This document shows positions 1 through 6,968 of a stretch of 23,960 nucleotides of DNA, piece after piece. Where the stretch lies: the NCBI GenBank assembly GCA_900550375.1, contig URRP01000038.1, forward strand, positions 1-23,960, read 5' to 3'. Both the position numbers and the translations under genes were made by a program. The notes under the pieces were generated by a model, which did no database searches, was not told the DNA's origin, and was given only the letters and a program-made list of their open reading frames with translations. The stretch is from an uncultured Alistipes sp. (GTDB lineage Bacteria; Bacteroidota; Bacteroidia; Bacteroidales; Rikenellaceae). Every line of letters starts with the position of its first letter. Within the stretch, counting starts at the first letter, position 1.

Positions 1-82
1 CGGGCGACGGCTGCGCTTGTGCCGCAGAGGTACTGCTGAGCAGTACCGCGGCGAGGAGAAGGGGAAGTAACGTCTTTTTCAT
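1..82 (-). CDS. Exported protein, N-terminus only (runs off window)
   Basis: Reading leftward from the ATG at 82, the frame is open to the window edge (27 codons). It encodes a textbook Sec signal peptide: a positively charged start (MKKT), a Leu/Ala-rich hydrophobic core at about residues 5-15, then a small-residue region ending in AQAQ, a plausible signal peptidase I site near residue 23. No lipobox cysteine is visible, so the product is probably periplasmic or an outer-membrane protein rather than a lipoprotein. A Bacteroidetes-type -7 box lies 32 nt upstream, and the prs terminator lies between the two genes, so it is probably its own transcription unit. The mature protein is outside the window and its function cannot be named. 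Confidence 0.75.
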   Translation of the reverse strand, partial: MKKTLLPLLLAAVLLSSTSAAQAQPSP

Positions 83-113
83 TTCGTCCGGTTTTGAATG
101 GGTTTGTACAAGC

Positions 114-121
114 CAAAGATA
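114..121 (-). promoter_or_regulatory. -7 promoter box for the exported-protein gene
   Basis: On the minus strand this reads TATCTTTG, an exact match to the Bacteroidetes -7 consensus TAnnTTTG. It predicts a start of transcription near 110 and a leader of about 27 nt. The upstream region is T-rich, but no clean TTTG sits at the expected -33 spacing. Confidence 0.6.
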
Positions 122-140
122 CGAAAACGAAATGAAAAAC

Positions 141-171
141 AGGGGGATTTTGCTTAAAATGCAAAATCCCC
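141..171 (-). terminator. Rho-independent terminator of prs
   Basis: The 11-bp arms at 143-153 and 161-171 are perfectly complementary, with a 7-nt loop. On the minus strand the stem is followed by CTGTTTTTC. It begins about 29 nt past the prs stop codon and separates prs from the next gene. Confidence 0.7.
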
Positions 172-199
172 TTGTAAGCGGAGCTGCGTGTACTTCGGC

Positions 200-1141
200 T
201 TATTTGAAGAAAATCGAAGAGATTTCCTTGTAATTGTGTACCCGTTCGACGACGTCGGCGAAGATGTCTGCCACCGACAGCACGGTGAATTTGTGGAGGT
301 CTTCGTTCTCGTGCAGCGGAATGGAGTCGGTGACGATCACCTGTTCCAGCGCGCTGGCGTTGATCTTGTCATAGGCGCTGCCCGACAATACGGGGTGGGT
401 GATGGCGGCACGAACGCTCTTGGCTCCCTTCTTCATAAGCATGTCGGCGGCCATGCAGATCGTGCCGGCCGTATCGATCATGTCGTCGACGATGATGATG
501 TTGCGTCCCTCGACGTCGCCGATAGCCGTCATCTTACCCACGACGTTGGCCTTCGCGCGCTCCTTGTGGGAGATGATGATCGGCGTGTGGAGATACTTGG
601 CATAGGTGTTGGCCCGTTTGGCACCGCCCATATCGGGTGCCGCGATCGACAGATCTTCGATATTGAGGCTCTGGATATAGGGCACGAAGATGCCGCTGGC
701 ATAGAGCGCATCGACAGGTACGTCGAAAAATCCCTGAATCTGATCGGCGTGCAGGTCCATCGTCATGATGCGGTCGACACCGGCCGCAACGAGCAGATTG
801 GCCACCAGCTTGGCGCCGATCGGCACACGGGGACGGTCTTTTCGATCCTGACGCGCCCAGCCGAAGTAGGGCATTACGGCGATCACCTGATGAGCCGAAG
901 CGCGTTTGGCGGCATCGATCATCATCAGCAGCTCCATCAGATTGTCCGTCGGGGGGAACGTGGACTGGATGATGAAGACCGTGCATCCGCGGATCGACTC
1001 CAGAAAACAGGGCTGAAACTCGCCGTCGCTGAAATTCAGTACCTCGGACTCTCCGAGTTTCGTGCCGTAGCTGGCTACGATTTTCTCTGCCAAGTAGCGG
1101 GACCCACGGCCGGCAAAGAACTTGATTTTATGTATCGCCAT
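200..1141 (-). CDS. prs: Ribose-phosphate pyrophosphokinase (PRPP synthetase)
   Basis: Makes 5-phosphoribosyl-1-diphosphate from ribose-5-phosphate and ATP in the cytosol, feeding purine, pyrimidine, NAD, His and Trp synthesis. The 313-aa product has the usual length for class I Prs. Visible family motifs are the ATP-binding segment around residues 93-104 (YFGWARQDRKDR), the MDLHADQIQGFF region with the conserved His131, the flexible-loop segment near residues 193-201 and the PRPP-binding loop IIVDDMIDTAGT at 216-227. The open frame extends upstream to 1507, but that part overlaps engB and has no family similarity. The ATG at 1141 gives the normal MAIHKIKFFAG start, 26 nt below a strong promoter. 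engB lies upstream on the same strand, but the promoter in the 73-nt gap suggests prs is transcribed on its own. Identification is very secure. Confidence 0.97.
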   Translation of the reverse strand: MAIHKIKFFAGRGSRYLAEKIVASYGTKLGESEVLNFSDGEFQPCFLESIRGCTVFIIQSTFPPTDNLMELLMMIDAAKRASAHQVIAVMPYFGWARQDRKDRPRVPIGAKLVANLLVAAGVDRIMTMDLHADQIQGFFDVPVDALYASGIFVPYIQSLNIEDLSIAAPDMGGAKRANTYAKYLHTPIIISHKERAKANVVGKMTAIGDVEGRNIIIVDDMIDTAGTICMAADMLMKKGAKSVRAAITHPVLSGSAYDKINASALEQVIVTDSIPLHENEDLHKFTVLSVADIFADVVERVHNYKEISSIFFK

Positions 1142-1166
1142 AATAGATTGAAGGGATTTGACGGTG

Positions 1167-1198
1167 CAAATATAAGCATACTGGAAAAAGGCGGCAAA
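1167..1198 (-). promoter_or_regulatory. Promoter of prs
   Basis: The minus strand carries TTTG (1195-1198), a 20-nt spacer and TATATTTG (1167-1174). This is a full match to the Bacteroidetes -33/-7 pattern. Predicted transcription start is near 1163, leaving a leader of about 22 nt before the ATG at 1141. Confidence 0.8.
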
Positions 1199-1214
1199 CG
1201 ATTCCCGCTTTTTT

Positions 1215-1811
1215 TTATGAATCCGCGAGACATTTGTCGATGAACGCGAGAATCTCCTCGCGTCCTGTGCGCTTGGTGCTCGACGCGAAGAAGAGCGGCG
1301 GCAGCTCCTCCCACTCCTGCAACAGCTGCTTTTTGTAGCGTGCAGTGTTGCTTTCGAGCTGGTTGCGCGACAATTTGTCCGTTTTGGTGAAGACGATGCC
1401 GAACGGGATACCGTGCTCGCCCAGCAGGCGGATGAACCGTAGGTCGATCGCCTGCGGTTCCAGCCGCGAATCGACCAGTACGAAGAGGAAATGCATCTTC
1501 TCCGCATGGAAGACGTAGTCGGTGATGAGCTTCGAGAATTCGCCCCGCTCGCTCTTCGAGACGCGGGCGTAACCGTATCCCGGCAGGTCGACCAGATACC
1601 AGCGGTCGTCGATCAGGAAGTGGTTGATGAGCCGTGTTTTGCCCGGCGTACCCGATACTTTGGCCAGCGAACCGTGACCGGTGAGCAGGTTGATGAGCGA
1701 CGACTTGCCGACGTTGCTTCGCCCGATGAAGGCGATGTCGGGCAGTGCGTCGCGCGGAATCTGCGACAGCTGCTGCGAGCTGCATTTGAAAGTGGCGCGT
1801 TTGATCTCCAT
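1215..1811 (-). CDS. engB: Ribosome biogenesis GTP-binding protein EngB/YsxC
   Basis: A small TRAFAC GTPase needed for assembly of the large ribosomal subunit; it acts in the cytosol. All G motifs are present: G1 GRSNVGKSS (30-38), G2 region GTPGKTR (54-60), G3 DLPGYG (75-80), G4 TKTD (142-145) and a G5-like SS near residue 171. The 198-aa length is normal. The frame has an earlier ATG at 1829, but that codon lies just upstream of the promoter's -7 box and could not be transcribed from it. I therefore chose the ATG at 1811, which also matches the usual family start (MEIKRATF). The start codon is only 4 nt past the -7 box, so the mRNA is probably leaderless. prs follows 73 nt downstream with its own promoter. 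Confidence 0.95.
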   Translation of the reverse strand: MEIKRATFKCSSQQLSQIPRDALPDIAFIGRSNVGKSSLINLLTGHGSLAKVSGTPGKTRLINHFLIDDRWYLVDLPGYGYARVSKSERGEFSKLITDYVFHAEKMHFLFVLVDSRLEPQAIDLRFIRLLGEHGIPFGIVFTKTDKLSRNQLESNTARYKKQLLQEWEELPPLFFASSTKRTGREEILAFIDKCLADS

Positions 1812-1815
1812 AGGG

Positions 1816-1847
1816 CAAAGATAGTGCAAGCCGAGCGCAGAACCAAA
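1816..1847 (-). promoter_or_regulatory. Promoter of engB, abutting the start codon
   Basis: The minus strand reads TTTG (1844-1847), exactly 20 nt of spacer, then TATCTTTG (1816-1823): a perfect Bacteroidetes-type promoter. Only four bases (CCCT) separate the -7 box from the engB ATG at 1811, so transcription should begin at or within about 2 nt of the start codon. Confidence 0.8.
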
Positions 1848-1924
1848 TTTATTTGGGTTTTGCCGAGGCGCCGCCTATCTAAGCGGATGCTTGTCCTCCG
1901 CAAAGCGTGTAAGCCGAGCGCAAA

Positions 1925-2225
1925 TGATAGTCGTCATGCTGAGCGAGCCGTCGGGCGAGCGTGAGCATCGACCGCATGAAAACGGCGGAAGGAGGGCGAT
2001 CGTGCGGCTCTGTCTGCCTGTGCCGTGCGGAATAATAAAAAGCGGTCGATCCTCACGTCGGAATCCTCAGAGGATTCCTCCTCAGGATGACAAATTCATC
2101 GGACGCCTGCGGCATTCTCTTCAAGATGACATTGCGGTTGATCCTCATGCCGCACTTTCAGTGCTCCTCGGGATGACAAATACGTTGTCATTCCGAGCGG
2201 AGAGAAACGGAGCGTGGGAATCCAT
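1925..2225. repeat. Cluster of degenerate intergenic inverted repeats
   Basis: This 456-bp gap (1848-2303) holds no convincing gene. It contains several related short modules in both orientations: GTCATGCTGAG at 1933-1943, its inverted relative CTCAGGATGACAA near 2081-2092, CTCGGGATGACAA near 2167-2180, and TTGTCATTCCGAGCGG from about 2187, followed by GGGAATCC. A perfect 19-bp palindrome (9-bp arms, one central base) sits at 2060-2078. The pattern resembles the non-coding GTCATnCnGAGC...GGAATC repeats seen between genes in many gut bacteria; that likeness is from memory, not a search. The copies are imperfect, as expected of an old, decaying cluster. Confidence 0.6.
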
Positions 2226-2267
2226 GCGCTTTACTTGGTTAGGGTATCATTACCCGCTTTTCAAACG

Positions 2268-2292
2268 GAACGCCGAGCTAAGCTCGGCGTTC
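2268..2292 (-). terminator. Hairpin downstream of the PRA-PH-like gene
   Basis: Two perfect 12-bp arms (2268-2279 and 2281-2292) flank a single base. It lies 12 nt beyond the stop codon of the minus-strand gene. The following minus-strand bases are CGTTTGAAAA, so the U-tract is poor. It may act as a terminator or as an mRNA 3'-end protector, or belong to the neighbouring repeat cluster. Confidence 0.45.
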
Positions 2293-2303
2293 GTTCGGAA
2301 TCC

Positions 2304-2705
2304 TTATTTCTGCGCTTTGCGGGCGATGACCGCATCGATATAGGCTCTGATCTTCGGAGCGGGGTCTTCCCAGCCGGCAGGTTTGATGACTTTGCCGTCC
2401 TTGGGGTTGTAGTGCGGTTTGCCGTCGGGCCACAGCTTGGCCATGTTGGCCTTCTGTACGATGTCGAACAGTTCGTCGGCCTCGAGGCCCATCTCCACCA
2501 GCGTGCCCAATGCGAAGTAGATCAGGTCGATCATGGCGTCGGCCTGCTCGTAAATATCCTGTGCCACAAGAAATTCTGCGACCTCTTCGTTCATCCATTT
2601 CCCGCGGCTCAGGGCACGTCCGCGCTCCACCATGTGTGGCTGCGGGGCGACGGGATGGCCGAATTTCTCGTGAAATTCACGGACATCGTTCCACTCTTTT
2701 TTCAT
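2304..2705 (-). CDS. MazG/PRA-PH-like nucleoside triphosphate pyrophosphohydrolase
   Basis: A 133-aa all-alpha protein resembling the phosphoribosyl-ATP pyrophosphohydrolase/MazG superfamily (PF01503-like). The signature metal-binding helices are visible: NEEVAEF (Glu40, Glu41, Glu44) and QADAMIDLIY (Asp56, Asp60), followed by GTLVEMG. The C-terminal part, with NMAKLWPDGKP and HYNPKDGKVIKPAGW, is the conserved tail of small family members that hydrolyse non-canonical or excess NTPs; substrate assignment is inference. No histidine-biosynthesis genes are near, so a HisE role is unlikely. The frame opens 12 codons earlier, but the -7 box lies inside that extension, so the ATG at 2705 is preferred. 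It is transcribed divergently from glmS and ends at a hairpin. Confidence 0.8.
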   Translation of the reverse strand: MKKEWNDVREFHEKFGHPVAPQPHMVERGRALSRGKWMNEEVAEFLVAQDIYEQADAMIDLIYFALGTLVEMGLEADELFDIVQKANMAKLWPDGKPHYNPKDGKVIKPAGWEDPAPKIRAYIDAVIARKAQK

Positions 2706-2738
2706 TGTAGTTTTTGTTTTAAGAATCGAATGCGAGGA

Positions 2739-2746
2739 CAAAAGTA
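2739..2746 (-). promoter_or_regulatory. -7 box for the PRA-PH-like gene
   Basis: The minus strand reads TACTTTTG, matching TAnnTTTG, and places transcription start near 2735 with a leader of about 30 nt. No clear TTTG is found at -33. It shares the 147-bp divergent spacer with the glmS promoter. Confidence 0.55.
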
Positions 2747-2790
2747 ACGAAAAAAATCGGGTCGTGCGTAAAATTTCGATGTCGTTTTTC

Positions 2791-2798
2791 TATCTTTG
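2791..2798 (+). promoter_or_regulatory. -7 box for glmS
   Basis: TATCTTTG is an exact match to the Bacteroidetes -7 consensus. It predicts a start near 2802 and a leader of about 50 nt. That is too short for a glmS ribozyme, and none is visible. The -33 position lacks TTTG. Confidence 0.6.
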
Positions 2799-2852
2799 CG
2801 GGGCTTGTCCCTCTTAAAAAAGCGTTAGGTTTTACTAAAAACAGAGATTATT

Positions 2853-4697
2853 ATGTGCGGTATCGTCGGATATATCGGGAGCAAGGAGGCTTATCCCATA
2901 TTGATTAAAGGCCTTCACCGGTTGGAATATCGGGGTTACGACTCTTCGGGTGTGGCCATGATTTCCAACGAGGGGAAACTCAATATCTATAAAGCCAAAG
3001 GTAAGGTCGTGGCACTGGAGCATTTCGCCGAATCGAAGGATCACAGCGGTTCGATCGGCATCGCCCACACCCGCTGGGCGACGCACGGCGAACCCAACGA
3101 CACGAATGCCCATCCCCACGCTTCGCAGTCGGGCGATCTGGCCATCGTGCACAACGGCACGATCGAAAACTATACGGTGGTCAAGAAGGCGCTCGAGCAG
3201 CACGGCTATGCGTTTCACAGCGAGACCGATACGGAAGTGGTCGTGCAGCTGATCGACTACATCCGCACCGATACGGGCTGTTCGCTGTTCGAAGCGGTGC
3301 GTGAGGCGTGCCACCAGATCGTCGGGGCCTATGCCATTGCGGTGGTCGACCGCCGCAATCCCAACCAGATCGTCGTGGCGCGCAAGAGCAGCCCGCTGGT
3401 GATCGGTGTGGGCGACGGCGAATATTTCATCGCGTCGGACGCCACGCCGATCATCGAGTATACCAACCGTGTGGTCTATCTCAATGACGACGAGATCGCC
3501 GTCATCAACCGCGGCGAGTCGCTCCATGTCTTCAATATGGATAACAAGGAGTCGAAGGTCAACATCCAGAAACTCAAGATGAGTATTTCGGAGCTGGAGA
3601 AGGGCGGCTATCCCCATTTCATGCTCAAGGAGATTTTCGAGCAGCCGCGCACGCTGCGCGACTGCATCCGCGGCCGCGTGAGCGCCGACGGCAAGCAGGT
3701 CGTGCTGTCGGGCGTGCTCGACAACAAGGAACGTTTCCTGAATGCCCACCGCATCCTGATCGTGGCGTGCGGCACCTCGTGGCACGCCGCGCTGATCGGC
3801 AAGCACCTCTTCGAAGATATGTGCCGCATTCCGGTCGAGGTGGAGTACGCCAGCGAATTCCGCTACCGCAATCCGGTCGTGAGCGACAAGGACGTGCTGA
3901 TCGCCATGTCGCAGTCGGGCGAGACGGCCGACACGCTCGCCGCGCTGGAGCTGGCCAAGGAGCAGGGGGCCTTCGTCTTCGGCATTTGCAACGTCATCGG
4001 TTCGTCGATTCCGCGCGCCACCGATTCGGGCTGCTACATCCATGTCGGGCCCGAGATCGGCGTGGCTTCGACGAAGGCTTTCACGGGTCAGGTGACCGTG
4101 CTGGCGATGATGGCGCTGATGCTCGGCCGCATGAAGGGAACGGTCAGCGATGCAGCGTTCGAGCGGGTGACGCGCGACCTGCACCGGCTGCCGGAGCTGT
4201 TGCAGGAGGTGCTCAAACTCGATACGCAGGTGAAAGACCTCTCCAAAATATTCACCTATGCCAAGAACTTCCTCTATCTGGGACGCGGGTACAACTATCC
4301 GGCGGCACTCGAAGGGGCGCTGAAACTCAAGGAGATTTCGTATATCCACGCCGAGGGGTGCCCCGCCGCCGAGATGAAACACGGTACGATCGCCCTGATC
4401 GACGACGACATGCCGACGGTGGTGATTGCTCCGCGCGATAAAATCTACGACAAGACGGTGAGCAACATCCAGCAGATCAAGGCGCGCAACGGCCGCATCA
4501 TCGCGCTCGTGACGCGCGGCGACGAGGTGGCGTCGAAAATCGCCGACTACGTGATCGAGATTCCCGAGGTGTGCGAATGTCTCTCGCCGATCCTTACGTC
4601 GGTGCCGCTGCAATTGCTGGCCTACTACGTGGCCGTCAACAAGGGGCGCAATGTCGATCAGCCGCGCAATCTGGCCAAGTCGGTGACCGTGGAGTAG
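2853..4697 (+). CDS. glmS: Glutamine--fructose-6-phosphate aminotransferase (isomerizing)
   Basis: Converts fructose-6-phosphate and glutamine to glucosamine-6-phosphate, the committed step to UDP-GlcNAc for peptidoglycan and lipid A. The 614-aa product has the standard layout. The N-terminal glutaminase domain starts MCGIVGYIG, with Cys2 as the catalytic nucleophile after Met removal, and carries RWATHGEPN. Two SIS sugar-isomerase domains follow, with ACGTSWHAAL and SQSGETADT in the first and EGALKLKEISY in the second. The C-terminus is the conserved NLAKSVTVE. It has its own promoter and a strong terminator, so it is monocistronic. Long open frames on the opposite strand are coding shadows. 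Confidence 0.98.
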   Translation: MCGIVGYIGSKEAYPILIKGLHRLEYRGYDSSGVAMISNEGKLNIYKAKGKVVALEHFAESKDHSGSIGIAHTRWATHGEPNDTNAHPHASQSGDLAIVHNGTIENYTVVKKALEQHGYAFHSETDTEVVVQLIDYIRTDTGCSLFEAVREACHQIVGAYAIAVVDRRNPNQIVVARKSSPLVIGVGDGEYFIASDATPIIEYTNRVVYLNDDEIAVINRGESLHVFNMDNKESKVNIQKLKMSISELEKGGYPHFMLKEIFEQPRTLRDCIRGRVSADGKQVVLSGVLDNKERFLNAHRILIVACGTSWHAALIGKHLFEDMCRIPVEVEYASEFRYRNPVVSDKDVLIAMSQSGETADTLAALELAKEQGAFVFGICNVIGSSIPRATDSGCYIHVGPEIGVASTKAFTGQVTVLAMMALMLGRMKGTVSDAAFERVTRDLHRLPELLQEVLKLDTQVKDLSKIFTYAKNFLYLGRGYNYPAALEGALKLKEISYIHAEGCPAAEMKHGTIALIDDDMPTVVIAPRDKIYDKTVSNIQQIKARNGRIIALVTRGDEVASKIADYVIEIPEVCECLSPILTSVPLQLLAYYVAVNKGRNVDQPRNLAKSVTVE

Positions 4698-4726
4698 GGT
4701 TTCGGGCGGAAACTCTCCCGAATATG

Positions 4727-4763
4727 CCGGAACGAAGTTCGAAATCTTCGTTCCGGTTTTTTT
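4727..4763 (+). terminator. Rho-independent terminator of glmS
   Basis: Perfect 11-bp GC-rich arms (4727-4737 and 4746-4756) with an 8-nt loop are followed directly by seven T residues, about 30 nt past the glmS stop. Confidence 0.9.
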
Positions 4764-4830
4764 ATGGAATACCGATTGGCGGTGCAGTTTTGCCGTTCGG
4801 TGATGAAAGAGGCGGCGTTCTTTGAATCGA

Positions 4831-4862
4831 TTTGCCGGTGTCGTTTGCTTCCGATACTTTCG
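4831..4862 (+). promoter_or_regulatory. Promoter of the BACON lipoprotein gene
   Basis: TTTG (4831-4834), a 20-nt spacer and TACTTTCG (4855-4862) match the Bacteroidetes pattern with one mismatch in the -7 box. Predicted start is near 4866, giving a leader of about 30 nt to the ATG at 4897. It lies downstream of the glmS terminator, so the gene is independently transcribed. Confidence 0.65.
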
Positions 4863-4896
4863 CGGAGTTTTTAACCCTATTAAAAGAAAAGACGCT

Positions 4897-6078
4897 ATGA
4901 AAAGAGGTTTCATGAAGAAGATGCTGCTGACAGCCCTGTGCTTTTCGGCACTCGGTTTCTCATCCTGTGACAACGACGACAACAGCAGCGGTCCGCTACC
5001 TTCTCCGGGTACGCTCGAGACCGACGTGCAGTCGCTGACATTCACCTGCGGCAATTATTACACGCAGCAGATCAAGGTCTCGGCCGAAAACGTGGAGTGG
5101 AAGGCGGCCGGCGATGCCGAATGGATCGAGGTCGAGGAGATCCGGGAGCCGGGTTCGCTCGACGGTGTAGTCACGGTTTCCGTTAAGAAAAATACAGGCC
5201 TGCAACGCAGCGGTTCGGTAATTTTAAGGGGCAAGGGGTTCGCTCCGGTCGCTGTCGGCGTCGAGCAGAAAGAGGCGTTCGTCTCCGATCTGATCGGCGA
5301 ATGGACACCCTCCTATGTCGAACGTACGGATCCTGAAACCGGTTCGGTAAGCAAACTTTATCTTCAGATCGTTCCGACATGGAAAGATCCCGAAAACATT
5401 CCCCAGATGGATGCTTCGTTCATCTTGGGGCTGCCGGCCGGAACGTGGATGCTGCCGGTATCGCTGGTGATGGATATGGCGGTGGGCATGGTCAATCCGA
5501 TGGTCAGCAATGGGCTTTCGGCGCTGAACCTGCGTGACGACGGCACGTTGGGCGCCCGCTATCGGTCGATGTCGTTCTCGGAGGACGGCGTGTTGTCCGA
5601 TCTGCTGAACGGAACGATGATCTGGTCCGACGAGCAGCTCTTTCCCGACGAAGAGACGCTGAAGGTCGTTCCTTTCGATGCCGTTTCCTACTATACCGAA
5701 GGCGGTAAGCTTTTCCTTAGCGTCAGCAAACGGCTTCTCGCTGCGCTCGGTCCGGCGGAGGAGGGCGGCGACCTCTGTGCGCAGATCGATGCATGGAATG
5801 CCCAGTATCAGCTGGGTATCGTCTCGACGGCAGAGTCCTATTCGCTGCCGCTGAAGTATACGAAGGCGGGCGACGGAACGCTGACGGTCGGTATCGACCG
5901 GGCGATGATGATGCCTTTCCTGCCGTTGCTCGTGGAGCTTGCCTCGTCGCTTATGCCGAGCGATCCCGAAGCGACCGGCGGAATCGATCTCTCGGGAATG
6001 CTTCCCGAGATCCTGAATGCGATTTTCGACAATACGACCGAACTCACGATTTCGATAAAACTGACGACGAAGGCGTGA
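4897..6078 (+). CDS. BACON-domain lipoprotein, probably surface-exposed
   Basis: A 393-aa predicted lipoprotein. The start MKRGFMKKMLL leads into a hydrophobic segment and a relaxed Bacteroidetes lipobox (FSSC) with Cys24 as the lipidation site. The next residues are DNDDN, an acidic stretch like the lipoprotein export signals that send Bacteroidetes lipoproteins to the cell surface. Residues about 40-125 look like a BACON domain, a beta-sandwich: paired beta segments with W-E-A-A-G-D-A-E-W spacing, VSVKKNTGLQRSG and a closing GVEQKE. The remaining ~265 residues, starting LIGEWTPSYV, are not recognised with certainty. They have the feel of Bacteroidales domains of unknown function found after BACON domains. 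The frame opens 25 codons earlier, but that stretch overlaps the promoter and would put residues before the signal peptide. No SusCD or glycosidase gene is adjacent, so a substrate cannot be named. Confidence 0.8.
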   Translation: MKRGFMKKMLLTALCFSALGFSSCDNDDNSSGPLPSPGTLETDVQSLTFTCGNYYTQQIKVSAENVEWKAAGDAEWIEVEEIREPGSLDGVVTVSVKKNTGLQRSGSVILRGKGFAPVAVGVEQKEAFVSDLIGEWTPSYVERTDPETGSVSKLYLQIVPTWKDPENIPQMDASFILGLPAGTWMLPVSLVMDMAVGMVNPMVSNGLSALNLRDDGTLGARYRSMSFSEDGVLSDLLNGTMIWSDEQLFPDEETLKVVPFDAVSYYTEGGKLFLSVSKRLLAALGPAEEGGDLCAQIDAWNAQYQLGIVSTAESYSLPLKYTKAGDGTLTVGIDRAMMMPFLPLLVELASSLMPSDPEATGGIDLSGMLPEILNAIFDNTTELTISIKLTTKA

Positions 6079-6098
6079 TCCGGGTTCGGATTTCGGAT

Positions 6099-6135
6099 AC
6101 GGCGGGTTTCATACGACCCGCCGTTTTCGTTTTTT
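6099..6135 (+). terminator. Rho-independent terminator of the BACON lipoprotein gene
   Basis: Perfect 9-bp arms (6099-6107 and 6116-6124) with an 8-nt loop are followed by TTTCGTTTTTT. It starts 20 nt after the stop codon. Confidence 0.85.
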
Positions 6136-6149
6136 CCCGCTTCAGAATC

Positions 6150-6169
6150 GTCCGAACGACCGTTCGGAC
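6150..6169. repeat. 20-bp inverted repeat after the lipoprotein terminator
   Basis: Two 9-bp arms (GTCCGAACG and its complement) are separated by two bases. There is no T-run on either side, so it is not an obvious terminator. It could be a regulator-binding palindrome or chance structure. Confidence 0.4.
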
Positions 6170-6306
6170 TGCTCAGTGTTACATTGCGCATACTTGAATT
6201 GGACGCGTTTATATCCTTGTAAGTCAGATGATAGTCTTGCTGGATCGAAAAGTAATCGAATAGGGCTTAATTCGACTGCCGACAGTTGGTATCCGAAAAA
6301 AATCCA

Positions 6307-6314
6307 TACCTTTG
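6307..6314 (+). promoter_or_regulatory. -7 box for the 104-aa gene, with a ~235-nt leader
   Basis: TACCTTTG matches TAnnTTTG exactly; the -33 region (GTTG at 6285-6288, spacer 18) is weak. If used, the transcript carries a leader of about 235 nt before the ATG at 6555. The leader is AT-rich at first, with a 12-bp palindrome at 6358-6369 and a second short one at 6399-6411. I see no known riboswitch. The rest of the 6079-6554 gap holds only the terminator and inverted repeat listed separately. Confidence 0.5.
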
Positions 6315-6554
6315 CCGGTGTAAACTTCGGTTACGATGTTCATTTGTTCTTATTTTTAGAAAATTTTCTGACGAGAGTTGCGGTCGTTCCCGACATCTGA
6401 TAAATTTTATCCCCCGTTACGTAGGTACGCCAATCGGTGTGCATACCGTCGGCCCGGGATCGTTTACCGGAATTGGAGTAAGATCGAATCTGTGCTGTTC
6501 TCGTCGGTTGGGGGTTATTAATTTTCCGCACGGCACAGCGGGGCAAAAAACAAA

Positions 6555-6869
6555 ATGATGAAAACCTGTTCCCGGGATCTGCTGCAGCAGATGACCGAAA
6601 CCTACAAGACTCGTATTGCAGGAACCGACGATTTTCGGAGTTCGTTAGACTCTCTTTTTTTTACTGCGTTACGTGCTGCACGGGAAACGGATACTTTACG
6701 CCAATTCGACTGTTTCAAAGAGGCTGAACGCTATTTGCTGCGCGTTGCCGCATCGAGCTATTTAAGCGGATTGATGGCGGGGGCGGCCGTCGGTGCGAAG
6801 AGTTTCAGCGATGAGAAACCTGCCGGCTCGCCGGCGCACCGCAAAAAGAACGGACGGCATCTTGTCTGA
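6555..6869 (+). CDS. Hypothetical 104-aa protein
   Basis: I do not recognise this protein. It reads MMKTCSRDLLQQM and is rich in predicted helix. A short small/hydrophobic stretch lies at about residues 69-81 (YLSGLMAGAAVGA), and the C-terminal tail is basic and disordered. It has no signal peptide and only marginal potential for a membrane segment. Support for its being real comes from context: a -7 promoter box upstream on the same strand and a hairpin with a T-run at its 3' end overlapping the stop codon. There are two adjacent ATGs (6555 and 6558), and either could be the start. It may be lineage-specific. Confidence 0.55.
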   Translation: MMKTCSRDLLQQMTETYKTRIAGTDDFRSSLDSLFFTALRAARETDTLRQFDCFKEAERYLLRVAASSYLSGLMAGAAVGAKSFSDEKPAGSPAHRKKNGRHLV

Positions 6870-6885
6870 GAGCCGTCCTCGTTTT
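6852..6885 (+). terminator. Terminator overlapping the stop of the 104-aa gene
   Basis: The 7-bp arms GGACGGC (6852-6858) and GCCGTCC (6872-6878) enclose the stop codon and are followed by TCGTTTT. The stem is short but GC-rich. Confidence 0.5.
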
Positions 6886-6968
6886 GACCCTCGCCGTCTG
6901 AACGTGTTCGCTGCTTTTTGAGACAGATGGGGCCGTCTTTACAGAAAATCAAGATATATGCGAGATGC

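Noticed and set aside
2799..2852. glmS ribozyme or riboswitch upstream of glmS
   Set aside because: The leader is only about 50 nt, too short for the ribozyme, and no matching structure is visible.
2835..5054. 739-codon open frame on the minus strand
   Set aside because: It lies antisense to glmS and has low-complexity His/Arg/Asp-rich composition typical of a shadow of GC-rich coding DNA.
6420..6500. A stretch in one plus-strand frame reads VGPGSFTGIGVR, like the TsaB motif GPGS(Y/F)TGLR, suggesting a decayed tsaB fragment
   Set aside because: The match covers only about ten residues, and the surrounding translation has nothing in common with TsaB, so chance is more likely.
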